Assembly: GCA_031002005.1 (NCBI GenBank)
Contig: CM061920.1
Span: 113,388,095-113,452,094 of the forward strand
Direction: 5' to 3'
DNA: 64,000 nucleotides
Origin: Vandiemenella viatica
Taxonomy: Eukaryota > Arthropoda > Insecta > Orthoptera > Morabidae
Shown: positions 44,234-54,052 of the stretch, one piece after another
How positions within the stretch are numbered: the first letter of the stretch is position 1
Layout of the letters: each line of letters starts with the position of its first letter
The notes under the pieces: generated by a model
Seen by the model: the letters and a program-made list of their open reading frames with translations, nothing else
Database searches by the model: none
Told to the model about the DNA's origin: nothing
Made by a program: the position numbers and the translations under genes

Positions 44234-44247
44234 GGTTATGGGCCCAG
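44234..44247 (+). promoter_or_regulatory. Primer-binding site complementary to initiator tRNA-Met anticodon arm
   Basis: GGTTATGGGCCCAG directly follows the LTR. It is complementary to the CTGGGCCCATAACC anticodon-arm sequence of initiator tRNA-Met, not to a tRNA 3' end. Use of a cut tRNA-iMet half as primer is known for copia of Drosophila. Confidence 0.85.
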
Positions 44248-44331
44248 ACTGTGACCCAGAGTTATTTTCTTCGCTCTTCCAGTAAACAGAATATGGAAAA
44301 ATCGTAATCTAATAAATAATTAGTTACGCGC

Positions 44332-45075
44332 TTGAAGATGGCTTCGAATTTTGTATTTAACGTGCCTAAGCTTAAAGGCAGAGACAACTACGATGTATGG
44401 GCTTATGCAGCGGTGAATATGTTGGTGTTAAAAGGCACGTCCTGCTTAATACAGGAAGAAGGAAGTTCTATCACTGCATCCGCAGATGACGCAAAGGCGA
44501 AAGCGAAGCTGATTCTTACAATTGATCCAGCGTTGTATGTACACGTAAAGCAAGCTAAAACAACGAAGGAGCTATCGGCGCAGCTTAAAACTATGTTTGA
44601 CGATTCCGGGTTTACACGAAGAATAACCTTACTTCGTTATCTTATATCAATCAAGCTTGATAATTGTGTTTCAATGACGTCGTATGTAACAGATATTATT
44701 GAGACATCGCAAAGATTAAGTGGAACTGGATTTGATACAAACGACGAATGGATTGGCTCGTTGTTACTGGCAGGTTTACCAGAACGATTTTCACCAATGA
44801 TCATGGCGATTGAACATTCCGGGATCCCTATTACGGCGGATGTTATCAAGACAAAATTGATCGATATGGAAATGTCAGATTCGAATGAATCAGAGACAAA
44901 AACCGCTTTCGCTTCCAAAGGTTGGCTGAACCATAGAAGCAAGACTGCCAACAGACAAAAGCGGAAACTTACGTCGCGGAAAAGTCAAATGTCAAATCGA
45001 CAGGAGTTGAATCCATTACTTGTTATAGGTGTAAATGAAGTGGGCATTACAGAAATCAATGTCCATTGCTGGTGA
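44332..45075 (+). pseudogene. Copia-type Gag, frameshifted before the zinc knuckle
   Basis: A 247-codon frame from ATG with the gag fold typical of copia (KLKGRDNYDVWAYAAVNMLV; WIGSLLLAGLPERFSPMIMA). The nucleocapsid zinc knuckle (C-x2-C-x4-H-x4-C) is encoded at 45021-45062 in a different frame, so a frameshift lies between about 44945 and 45020. In the knuckle frame a TGA stop (45036-45038) falls between the second Cys and the His. Gag normally forms the virus-like particle and binds RNA; this copy cannot give the full protein. Confidence 0.85.
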
Positions 45076-45521
45076 AATCAGATGAACCTAAGCAATCCAA
45101 TGTGTTTAGTGTTGTTTTTCTATCCAGCAAGTTTGGTAAACAAGATTGGTATATTGACTCCGTCGCAAGTTCTCATATGACGCCGAATGAACATTGGATA
45201 AAAAATGCATTATACTCGTCAAGTGAACCAGAAGTTATTATCGCTGACAAAACCGAAGTACCTGTGCTGTGTACCGGCGATGTAGAAATAACTTCATATT
45301 GTGGTTATGATATTACTGTGAAAAGTGCATTGTGTGTGCCACGTCTGAGGACAAACCTCTTATCAGTGAGTGAACTCATAAAGAACGGTAATAAAGTTTA
45401 TTTCGATTCACAGCATTGTTTCATACATAATATGAACGGTGAATTGGTGGCTATAGGAGAACTTATTTGTGGTGTTTACGAGTTGAAGGTAAAACATAAA
45501 GTGAAAAGTGAGCACAGTTAA
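45066..45521 (+). pseudogene. Copia-type protease and pre-integrase region
   Basis: A 151-codon frame. WYIDSVASSHMT is the aspartic protease active site; the usual D-S/T-G triad reads D-S-V, so the glycine is lost. Then come the flap region (VLCTGDVEITSY), VPRLRTNLLSVSELIKNGNKVYF and FIHNMNGELVAIGELI, the copia protease-to-integrase linker. The frame stops at 45519-45521; the GAG-pre-integrase HxxxH zinc motif (near 45565-45590, GHINSAD) follows in the same frame after stops. Confidence 0.85.
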
Positions 45522-45590
45522 TTGGCTGCTCCTGTGTTAATTGATGGTTATACGTGACACTGAAGACTCGGTCATATAAATAGTGCAGAT

Positions 45591-46334
45591 ATGAATAAAA
45601 TTAAGTCTGGCGTGGTTGATGGACTTAGTTATCCTGATAATTTTCAAACGGGAAAAAACAGTTGTATCGTGTGCTGTGAGGGAAAACAGTCAAGACTTTC
45701 CTTCAAAAATATTGGAGAAAGAAGTACAGAGACATTGCAGATTAAACATGCTGATGTGTGTGGCCCAATGGAACTTAAATCCTTAGGTGGTGCACGATAT
45801 TTTTTATTGCTGGTGGATGACTTTAGTCGCATGGCATTTATTTACTTCTTGAAAGCTAAAAGTGAAGTATTTAGCAGATTTAAAGAATTTAAAGCCTTGG
45901 TAGAAAACCAAAATAATAAGAAAATTAAAATATTTCGCACTGATAATGGCTATGAATTTTTTAATGATGAGTTTACAGATTTTCTGAAGAAAGAAGGTAT
46001 TATTCATCAGAAAAGTAACCCTTACACCCCTGAACAAAATGGTCTGTGTGAAAGACTGAATAGCTCAATAGTTGAGAAAGCAAGATGTATGTTGTTTGAT
46101 GAAAAGCTAATTAAAATATATTGTGGAGAAGCAACAAACACAGCCGTGTACTTAAAAAACCTATCAATTGCATCAGTAACTCAAAACAAATCACCATATG
46201 AATTGTGGTATGGCAAGAAACCTGATGTAAGCAATATTCGAATATTTGGCAGTGATGTAATGGTCCATGTTCCCAAAGAAAAACGTTTAATGTTGGACAA
46301 AAACACATTCTTGTTGTATATTCAGAAAATATGA
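45591..46334 (+). pseudogene. Copia-type integrase
   Basis: A 247-codon frame. The zinc-binding CIVCCEGKQSR stretch is followed by the catalytic core with all three acidic residues: HADVCGPMELKS (D), FRTDNGYEF (D) and PEQNGLCERLNSSIV (E), then ANTAVYLKNL and YGKKPDVSNIRIFGSDVMVHVP. The enzyme joins cDNA ends to the genome, giving the 5-bp duplication. The core appears complete, but the protein is cut off from Gag and RT by stops. The frame ends at 46334 after LLYIQKI. Confidence 0.9.
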
Positions 46335-46377
46335 AAGGTTATAGAATTTATGACTACAAGAAGAATAATATATTAAT

Positions 46378-46875
46378 ATGCAAGGTGTCGTTATTATGGA
46401 CAGTAGAAAAGATAATAAATATGAAGAAATAAGTATTTCAGTGGGGGAGTCTGGTCAAGAAGGACAATTGACAGTAATGGACAAACCAGAATTACTGAAA
46501 TCAGTTTCAGTGTGGGAGTCTGCTCAAGAAAAACAGTTGACAGGAACAGGCAAACCAGAATTACTGAAATCATCTCAATCAGACTATGCTGAAGTAGAAG
46601 GTCAAGATAACTTGGAAGAAAGTACTGCAGCTGAGAGTGGGGAAATTAAGACATTGCCTAAAAGAATAAGGAAACCGCCTCAGAGATATGGTATAACTTT
46701 ATTAAGTGTGGCCTGTAAAGAAGAAGGCAGCTCTGTTCTAGATGATATTATCAGAGAATTCCAGCAAGAGATGCAGAAGATGAAGGCAGTTATGGTCAGA
46801 CAGGAGAATCGCATCCAAGCCCTGGAGGCAAGGCTGATGGCTGCAACAGCAAGTGCAGTGCGAGTGGATGATTAA
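46378..46875 (+). pseudogene. Copia-type Pol spacer with internal repeat and coiled coil
   Basis: A 165-codon frame after the integrase. Residues ~22-60 contain two copies of a short repeat (VGESGQEGQLTV..KPELLKS and VWESAQEKQLTG..KPELLKS). LPKRIRKPPQRYG near 46650-46690 is the usual basic motif preceding copia RT. The end, FQQEMQKMKAVMVRQENRIQ and ALEARLMA, is a predicted coiled coil and is not part of standard copia Pol, so the RT may have been replaced or this is a captured tail. Confidence 0.65.
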
Positions 46876-46929
46876 AATAAAAAAGTTTGAAAGTGATGAT
46901 AAAGTGTGATACCGTGCTAAATGTTTTTG

Positions 46930-47125
46930 ACAAATAGCAGGTGTAGATTATCATGAAACCTTTTCATTGGAGGTTAGACACTTTACATTGTGACATTTAT
47001 TTGCAATTGGTGCACAATTATGGCTAGGTATCTAGCCTTTAAATGTAACTTCAGACTTTTTTTTTAATATGTATCTGAAGCAAAATATTTACATGCATTT
47101 ACCTGAGGATTACAAAGTACATAAT
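46930..47125 (+). pseudogene. Copia RT remnant
   Basis: Pieces of the RT fingers: AGVDYHETFSLEVRHF at 46938-46985 (copia GVDY.ETFSPV), then FAIGAQL near 47005 and KQNIYMHLPEDYKV near 47079-47120 (copia Y..QP.GF). The palm with the YVDD active site is absent. The next recognisable sequence at about 47155 is already the RNase H lead-in, so roughly a kilobase is deleted. Confidence 0.75.
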
Positions 47126-47154
47126 TGTGATAGCATGTTTTGAAATTGAAAAGG

Positions 47155-47590
47155 TAGAATTACAAGGACTTGTAGATGTTGACTGAGCAACTAACACTAT
47201 AGACAGACGGTCTTATACAGGTTTCTGGTTTGTAATGTCTGGTTCTGCTATTTCACGTGAAAGTAGAAAACTGTAGCTCTCTCAAGCACTGAAGCAGAAT
47301 ATATGGCTTTGTCAGATGCTTCTAGAGAGGCAGTATATTTTAGAAATCTGTTATTTGAAATCACGGGCAATTTGTGTATGATTACTATCTTTAGTGACAG
47401 TCAGAGTGCATTGAAGCTTACAAGTAATCAGCAAATACACAAGAGGTCTAAACATATTGATATTCGTTACCATTTTGTTCGCGATGCTGTATTAAATAAA
47501 TATATTAAACTTGAATACAGGGAAACTGCTGAAATGCCAGCTGATTTGCTCACTAAAGCTCTGTGTGCCCCAAACATTACAAACTTATAG
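47155..47590 (+). pseudogene. Copia-type RNase H
   Basis: Starts LQGLVDVDWATNTIDRRSYT near 47160 with stops and a shift. Then a 95-codon frame from 47303 continues ALSDASREAVYFRNLLFEI, TIFSDSQSALKLTSN (catalytic Asp), HKRSKHIDIRYHFVRD and EMPADLLTKAL. The preceding TEAEYMAL (catalytic Glu) reads in the same frame just upstream. RNase H removes the RNA template strand. The domain itself is nearly intact. Confidence 0.85.
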
Positions 47591-47651
47591 AGAAAATAGG
47601 TTTATTAAGTAATATATTGTAATGTTTTGTAAGGCTGTCGCTTATTTCGAT

Positions 47652-47661
47652 ATAGTGGGGG
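47652..47661 (+). promoter_or_regulatory. Polypurine tract
   Basis: ATAGTGGGGG immediately before the 3' LTR is in the position and composition of the plus-strand primer. Confidence 0.7.
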
Positions 47662-47803
47662 TGTTATAATATGATATCGAAATAAAATTGTCTTAGTCTT
47701 AGTATCTATGCTGTCCATGGATATTGTATATTCTCTGTGGTAAATAAAACAGAAGATGTGTTGTTGCATTCTTGCTTAACCGTTAAACAGACGTGTTTTA
47801 ATA
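47662..47803 (+). repeat. 3' LTR of copia-type element
   Basis: 142 bp, TGTTATAATATG...CGTGTTTTAATA, followed by the target duplication AAGTT. Confidence 0.95.
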
Positions 47804-47808
47804 AAGTT

Positions 47809-48925
47809 AAATGAAAATCTTTAGTAACAGTGAATAATGAATATAATAGCAACCACTCACGCCACTCTTATTAGAGATTTGTTTGTTTTATAATAGCTCC
47901 CCAGACCATCAACTTGAAGTACCGCATGGTCTAAAAACGGGCTACCATTGGTGGTCCAATAACGGGCTAACTGTTGACATGAAAAGGCGAAGATTTCAGC
48001 ACCCTGGATCAACGACCAACTGCTCAAACGTCAAAAAGATTTAATCCATTCAATCCCCGCCATTTAAAGAACAAGCAATTGTGGACGCAAGTGCACCAAG
48101 AGTTGCATAACTGGATCTCCTTACAGCGAATGGTTACTGAAAAGTGTGAAGGGTACAGCCTTAACAATTGGAAGACGATTGTGAAACTGTAATCTGTTGC
48201 CCCAGCGAAGAAACACAATTCATAATTTCCAAGCCAAACCAAAAAGCCCATTAGGGAATCTGAGCTAAGAGTTGGACTCGGAAGAAGACTGTAGGGTCCC
48301 TCCTACTGATGACGACATTGACGATGACGACAATGACGATTTCCCTGGAGAATAAACGTGGTGACGACAATGCAGCATGCAATTTCAGTGATGGACTCTT
48401 TTCAGACGATATCAGATTCGAAGTGTGTATTCAGTTCTACAAGTGTGAAGTTTGGGCGGAGATTGAACGTGCTGGAATTGGAAATGAAATATATCTTTAA
48501 CTTCTGCAAGTGAAAAAAAAAGGAGAAAAATGGAGTGAGGAGATTATAAAATGTAAAGTTAATAAAGTTTTTGAACGAAATTTGATGTTGTTTAATTTAT
48601 TAGGAGATAAATTTCCCTTCGTATACCTGTAACCCGTATTTGTACCACCTTTTGCAAATCAGTCATTTTACATTTTTTAATCCTTTGATTTTGGAAAATT
48701 AAAACTGGTTATTGACATTTTTAACTCTGATAATATCTTTATGATTGTTTATAGAAGGAAACGACATCAAAATTAACCATATTGAGTGACCAGGAAAATC
48801 ATAAGTACCAAAAGAAAAGTGGTAGCCCGTATTTGGACCTTCTACTCTACTTGGATCTTTGGAAAACAGATATTGTGTACAATTACCGTATTGTGTATTG
48901 GCTAAGGACAAATTAGAGCCATTTA
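47809..48925. other. Unassigned DNA with a short acidic coding-like stretch
   Basis: No gene is supported. 48295-48350 encodes a run of Asp codons (DDDIDDDDNDD-like); the frame continues with a 63-codon ORF (48309-48500, another frame) of unknown nature. Phrases cgggctaccattggtggtcc (47938) and gtagcccgtatttggacctt (48823) look related to cccgtatttgtaccaccttt (48630), hinting at a dispersed repeat. Confidence 0.4.
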
Positions 48926-49109
48926 GGCCGGCATTACACTTTAAACGATCTTTGTCAAAGATCTTTGATAATAATTATTTTATAAAATATTTATAAAATA
49001 CAGTCTATTGGGACATATTTTATAAAAGATTTATTTTACAAAATGTAAGATGTGGGCTGTACATTTTATAAAAAAAATTCACCATCCTGCCAAAGTAAAC
49101 ACAGAAAAT

Positions 49110-49330
49110 GGCGAAAGCGAAGTTAACGAAGTTTATTACTACTGTCGAATAAATGAAAATCTTGATTTCTGAGTATGAACAGAAGGAAATGTTGTACAGC
49201 CAGAAACATATAGTCTATAACGATAGGCATAAAAATGTGAACACTTATCCACAGAATATAATTAGTTCTATGAAAGAAGGCTGTACTATCGAAAACGTGA
49301 AAAAGAAAGTTAATTAAGAAGCTAGTATTT
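49110..49330 (+). pseudogene. MADF-domain protein remnant in Harbinger-like element
   Basis: From ATG at 49110: MAKAKLTKFITTVE, a stop, then LISEYEQKEMLYSQKHIVYN and DRHKNVNTYPQNIISSM, the N-terminal two helices of a MADF domain (LI..Y...LY......Y.N). It then decays. Such proteins are the DNA-binding partners of Harbinger transposases. One in-frame stop and loss of the AW..I and third helix motifs. Confidence 0.6.
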
Positions 49331-50229
49331 GACGGGTTTCTGGAATATTAGCAAAGGGACTGCACTGAGCAATGTGGGTGCTATAATGCAGAATGGTGTA
49401 GATCCGCCACCCATTGAACATACACTAAAAAATAGTCACTCTATAGAATATATCGTTAGGTTTAGGGTTAATAATTCTGATTAAGAAGTTTGTGAAAATA
49501 TTGTGGTAAGAATTAATTGGACATATAGTGCGCATCACGAATGAAGGCGGCCTAGTTTAGCGAGGCTCTGCGCAGGTATGTCATCGCTCTGCCAGTAGCA
49601 AATCGAATTCAGTAACAATCCAGCGCTTGTCGCAGTTACACGAGTGTTGTTTGCTTGCTGCAGTTGAAACTTTCTCAAATTCCTGTCTCTGTTAATAGTA
49701 TTAGCGCATAAGCGCTGCTAAAACGCATATTATTATTTTTAACATCATTACACAGTAGTAATATTAGTAGTAATAGCGTAATTACTATACTTTCTTTCTC
49801 GCTCTAAGTCGTTCGTCTCCTGCTGGAAACGCGGCAACGTCGTATAACTTGTGTCCCTATCTCTGTCTCTCTCTGAGCCACCCGCCTTATTTAGTGACGG
49901 CCACTATATACTTCAGCTTAAACCATAATTTTTTTTAATGTGACATGTCCTATCATTGCAGCTCTTTCACTAAACTGAGATGAATTTCTTTCATATCAAG
50001 TCTTGCTATCCATGGTCGAATCCATGAAATATGTTTATTTCTCTGAATTTTCTTCAATAAAATACATAATGTGGCAGCAGCACTCACTGCATCTGCAAGT
50101 TTACTTCATTCATTTCAAAGAACTATGGCATAAAATTTTATGTTGTGTAATAGACTTGATAAAATGTGATATAATATATTTGATAAAATAAAAATGACAA
50201 AATCTAACCACCATGCCAGTATATTCCCG

Positions 50230-51340
50230 CCAAAAAAATCAATCATACATATTATTTCTGTAAGGTATTTTTTTGTCACAAGCCATTTTCTCCCTTCATA
50301 CTTAACCGAAATCATTAAATGAGGAGTCATTTTTAAAGCTTATGGTCACCACTTTGGTCACATCATATTTTTAAGAAAGTTTTTTTTCGGAACTCGGAAC
50401 TTAAAGGGCTAATATGAGAATATTTCTAAAATGCTGTTTTTTGTGTTACGAGTCATTTATCTCCCTGGATACTTATCTGAAATCGTTTAATGAAGTATCA
50501 TTTTAAATATTAAGATGTCTGCTATGGTGACAAAATATAATAAAACAGGAATTTTTCGGAATTCCACACTTAAAGGGCCAAAGTATCACTATTTCTGCAA
50601 TGTGTTTTGTGTCACGAGTGATTTATCTCCCTTCATATCAAACCAATATAGATAAATGAGGTATCCTACTAAAGATTAAGGTTTCCGCCTTGGTAACATT
50701 ATATTTTAAGAAAGGAAGTTTTCGTAATTCGACCCTTAAAGGGCAAAAATGCCAACATTTATTAAAAAAAAAAAAATTGTGTCCAGAGACATTTATCTCC
50801 CTGGATATCTAACCGAAATCGATAAATGAAGAAGGATTATGAAGAGTAATGTCTCAGCTTTGGTGACGTCATATATTAAGAAAGATATTATTTTTAAAAT
50901 TCAACCCTTAAATAGAGAAAGTAACAATGGTTTTACAACGCATTTTGGTGTTATGAGTCATTTCTCTCCCTTCATATCAAGCCGACGTAGATAAATGAGG
51001 TACCATATTAAATATTAAGCTTTCCTCCATGGCGACATTATATTTTAAGAAAGGAATTTTTCGTAATTCGACCCTTAAGGGGCAAAAATGTCAATATTTT
51101 TAAAATACGTTTTTTCCGTCTAGAGCCATTTATCTCCCTGGATATGTAATTGAAATCTATAAATGAAATAGGATTTTCAAGAATAATGTCTCAGATTTGG
51201 TGACATCATATATTAAGAAATATTTTTTTTTTTTTTTTGGAGTTCAACCCTTAAAGGTGAAAAGTAACAATGATTTTACAACGCATTTTTGTGTCACGAG
51301 CCATTTATCTCCCTTCATATCAAGCCTATGTAGATAACTA
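50230..51340. repeat. ~165-180-bp tandem satellite array, six to seven units
   Basis: Units start near 50276, 50455, 50625, 50790, 50960, 51128 and 51303 at (g)agtcatttatctccct. They include aaatgaggtatc, acatcatattttaagaaag and cgacccttaaagggcaaa. Same family as 22260-23250; alternate units appear to be paired (ggattttcaagaataatgtc versus ccatattaaatattaag), suggesting a dimeric higher order. Confidence 0.85.
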
Positions 51341-52460
51341 TTCATCGTATTTTATTCGCGAAATTTTCGCAAGGGTCGTATAGTCGATCTTAATTTATAA
51401 ATGAAAACTAAATTCCTCACATCTTTGCTGTAAACATTTACGTAATTCTTCAATCTGGTTCAGCTGGTTTGTTATCACGAAAACGTGACAGCGATTTACA
51501 TTCATTAAAATTGGTGTGTAAATACTATCTTTGTTATGAAGAATTTGAACGGAAATGGTGGTTTCTACTATTTAAGTTGCATCGTTTCGTAACTTTCGTG
51601 TGGCACCACGTCTATGGAACGTTTCATTTCACTTTGGTTCACACTTTTTCTTCAAAGGTATGATCTGAGGAACGTGTGTGGAATTTCCTAAACCAATAAT
51701 AAAATTCCTTCTTACCTCGTTCTTATTTTACTAGTGCCAAATCTTTTATAAAAGATCATGGACAAAGATCTTTTTCAGTATAATGCCAGCCTTACTTCCA
51801 AATCTATAATATAAAAATGAATCGCAAAATGTGTTGGTAAGCGCATAACTCAACAACTCCTGGACCAATTTGGCCAATTTTTTTAAAAAAAATGTTCGTT
51901 GGAGTTCAAGGATGGTTTTTACGGCGAGAAAAATTCGAATAATTGCCGGAAAAACCCTTAAAACAGCCCTTTTCTTTTTCCAACCCTTAAAACAGCCCTT
52001 TTCTTTTTCCCATATAAACGTTTTCTAACTAAAACGTAGTCAATTTGAGCTTTATTGCTATTGTATAAAGTTCATATTAAATTACAAGCGCTCACTGTTG
52101 TCTAAGAAATGTAGGAGTGTTTCTAACGTCAAAGATCATATCTATCAAAACAGTGTGCGTGTGTGCGTTGGAGCACAGAATACATCGCGTTCCGAAACTC
52201 GCGTTTCTTTTGTTTTACTATCGGCACGCGACATAAAATGCATCAGTTTTCACGTCTTTACATCAGTCAAATACAAACCGCGTTAACAAAAGTGTTTTAT
52301 TATTTGCCGTTGTACAAGTGTTGTTTTTCTTGGATTTTCTGTAACCTAATCTACTGAGTTTTGCTTTTGTCAACTAATACACGAAACAAATTCGTATATC
52401 ATGTATTGTGCAGACTGTTTACTTAATTAGTGTTTAGTGACACAATAATTTATATTTGAT

Positions 52461-52607
52461 ATGCCTCCTATAAGACGAAGCAATTTAGGTAGAACGTGAA
52501 CAAGAACGTGAGGACCGAAATGAACGTGAAAGAATTCGGATATCACAAACGCGTGATGATGTCTCAACTATCCACCAGAATTTTTTAACTCACTGGATTT
52601 TCCAGGA
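52461..52607 (+). pseudogene. Helitron Rep/helicase N-terminus (remnant)
   Basis: ATG CCT CCT... encodes MPPIRRSNLGRT, the usual start of Helitron Rep/helicase proteins. A frameshift follows and the reading continues EQEREDRNERERIRISQTRD, the charged N-terminal segment. The frame then runs into YPPEFFNSLDFPGLLPHNL near 52567-52625, which belongs to the helicase C-terminus, so the Rep domain and most of the helicase are deleted between. Confidence 0.75.
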
Positions 52608-53024
52608 TTGCTGCCTCATAATCTTCAATTAAAAGTAGGATCGGTGGTCATAATATTGCGAAATATCAACCAACCGCGTCTTTGTAATGCTACACGGCTA
52701 GCAGTGAAAAAATTACTGAACGATGTGATCGAAGCAACCATTCTAAAGGGAAAATATAAGGGAGAAAATGTGTTAATACCTGGCATCCCAATAGTACCAA
52801 CTGACGTAACATTTGAATTTAAACGACTGCAATTTCCAGTGCGGTTTGCTTTCGCTATGACCATAAATAAATTTCAAGGTCAGTCGTTGAGTGTTTGTGG
52901 CGTTAATCTTGAAAACCCATGCTTCTCTCATGGACAGCTGTATGTTGCCTGCTCCCGCGTTGAACCGTCAGCTTTATTTGTTTACGCGCCAGGTAACCAA
53001 ACAAAAAATATCGCTGTACCATAA
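52608..53024 (+). pseudogene. Helitron Pif1-like helicase C-terminus
   Basis: A 138-codon frame: NLQLKVGSVVIILRNINQP, GIPIVPTDVTFEFKRLQFPV, FAFAMTINKFQGQSLSVCGV and HGQLYVACSRV (helicase motif VI), ending near TKNIAVP. Pif1-type 5'-3' DNA helicases unwind the Helitron strand during rolling-circle transposition. The Walker A/B half is missing. The TGA/TAA end is in the usual place. Confidence 0.9.
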
Positions 53025-53238
53025 AGCATAACAATAAAAATATCATCACATTATTACTAACGTCTTGCAGTGTACGAAATATAAAACTTATTTTTGTAAG
53101 TAAACGTTGTTAATTATTGAGACATTAAATCAATAAATAAAGTGATCACTCTGTAATACATTTTATTTATTTATTTTTTCTAATGGACTACGATAGGACA
53201 ATAATTTTTGACAGAAAGAAGTCTGTCGGGGCAGCTAG

Positions 53239-53799
53239 TATATTAATACAATCCAATACAATACAAGACATTTATTTTCAATTAATCACAATATAAGAGA
53301 CTGGTTCTGTGGGAAGTGGAAAGTTGTCAATTTACAGATAAACAATTTCGTAACAAAATAATACATACACCAGGAGATGTACATTCATAGCATACATGGT
53401 ACATTGCTTCCATTGTAAACAAATACGGCATTTCTGATGGATGCCACAGAACGCAAAATTGCATACAATTTTTCTCTTGGTACAGGCTGAATTTGAACCT
53501 AACACAGAAATCCATGAAGAAATAAGTTGATATGATCCCTGAATCGAAATTTTTTATTTTTGCAGTACTGATAGCTTTTCGCAGCAGCTCAGCCTCATAT
53601 TTCGGCATTTTTAATTAAATTTCTAGCTATTTTTCCGCAAAGCAAGAGCGCAAACTGTGAAGAGGACATGTTGACTAACCAATTAAACTAAACTTGAACA
53701 GGTTGCTATTAATTTCGCCGAGGTTCCGAAAGTGATGCCGCCCCCATTTTATCTATTTTCAAGAGTTGCTCATATAATAGTATTAGATTGGATAGAAGG
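53239..53799. repeat. AT-rich DNA with MITE-arm-like segment
   Basis: 53482-53510 carries the recurrent tggtacaggctgaatttgaa..aacaca motif. 53600-53720 (aattaaatttctagct, gtgaagaggacatgttgact, gaacaggtt) matches arms of the MITE at 31847-32570. The 93-codon minus ORF at 53327-53608 overlaps these repeats and is not supported as a gene. Confidence 0.5.
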
Positions 53800-54052
53800 A
53801 AGCATATTAAGCAATTCTATCAAAAGTAGGACGGCCAGTTCCTTTTCTCTGAGACTTACAATGTAATGTAGAATCCCAACCACAGAACGCCCCACCGTAG
53901 TTCATAAGGTTAAATACATATCTTAAAAATTCTTGCTCCCACCGGAATTTGAACCCGGGATCGTAGCCAGAATTTTTTTGAGAGATAGTGCAGTAACCAC
54001 CTTCCCCCCCCCCCCCCACACTAATTACATTTGAGCTGCCAGACCGCTCCAT
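53800..54052 (-). mobile_element. tRNA-derived SINE (probable)
   Basis: Minus strand: GGAGCGGTCTGGCAGCTC head, a poly-G/C run (54004-54017), then B box GGGTTCAAATTCC (53944-53956), with a body ending near 53800. The promoter spacing is long because of the insert at 53965-54035. Related to neither of the other two SINEs by eye. Confidence 0.45.

Larger units (their letters stand above)
44092..47803 (+). mobile_element. Ty1/copia-type LTR retrotransposon, internally deleted
   Basis: Two 142-bp LTRs (44092-44233 and 47662-47803) with a perfect 5-bp target duplication AAGTT (44087-44091 and 47804-47808). Order: LTR, tRNA-type primer site, gag, protease, integrase, acidic tail, RT remnant, RNase H, purine tract, LTR. 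Integrase before RT is the copia order. I count six LTR differences in 142 positions (about 4 percent), so it is moderately old. The element is 3.7 kb versus about 5 kb for intact copia; the RT palm is missing. Frameshifts and stops throughout. Confidence 0.95.
48926..51791. mobile_element. PIF/Harbinger-like element with satellite array
   Basis: The left end GGCCGGCATTACACTTTAAA and the right end, reversed, GGCTGGCATTATACTGAAAA share the inner GATCTTTGTC. TTA flanks both sides (48923-48925 and 51792-51794), the 3-bp duplication usual for PIF/Harbinger. It is 2,866 bp with a MADF remnant near the left end, a GC-richer block (49550-49900) and a satellite array. The DDE transposase gene is not recognisable. 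The 51345-51370 module ttattcgcgaaattttcgc is shared with 23693. Confidence 0.75.
51803..53238 (+). mobile_element. Helitron, internally deleted autonomous derivative
   Basis: The 5' end TCTATAATATAAAAATGAAT follows an A. The 3' end is hairpin GACAGA-aagaag-TCTGTC (53210-53227) then CTAG at 53235-53238 and T. It is 1,436 bp and carries the two ends of a Rep/helicase gene (52461-53024). It lies 12 bases beyond the end of the Harbinger-like element. The 51803-52460 leader contains a direct repeat of cttaaaacagcccttttctt (51957 and 51985). Confidence 0.85.
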
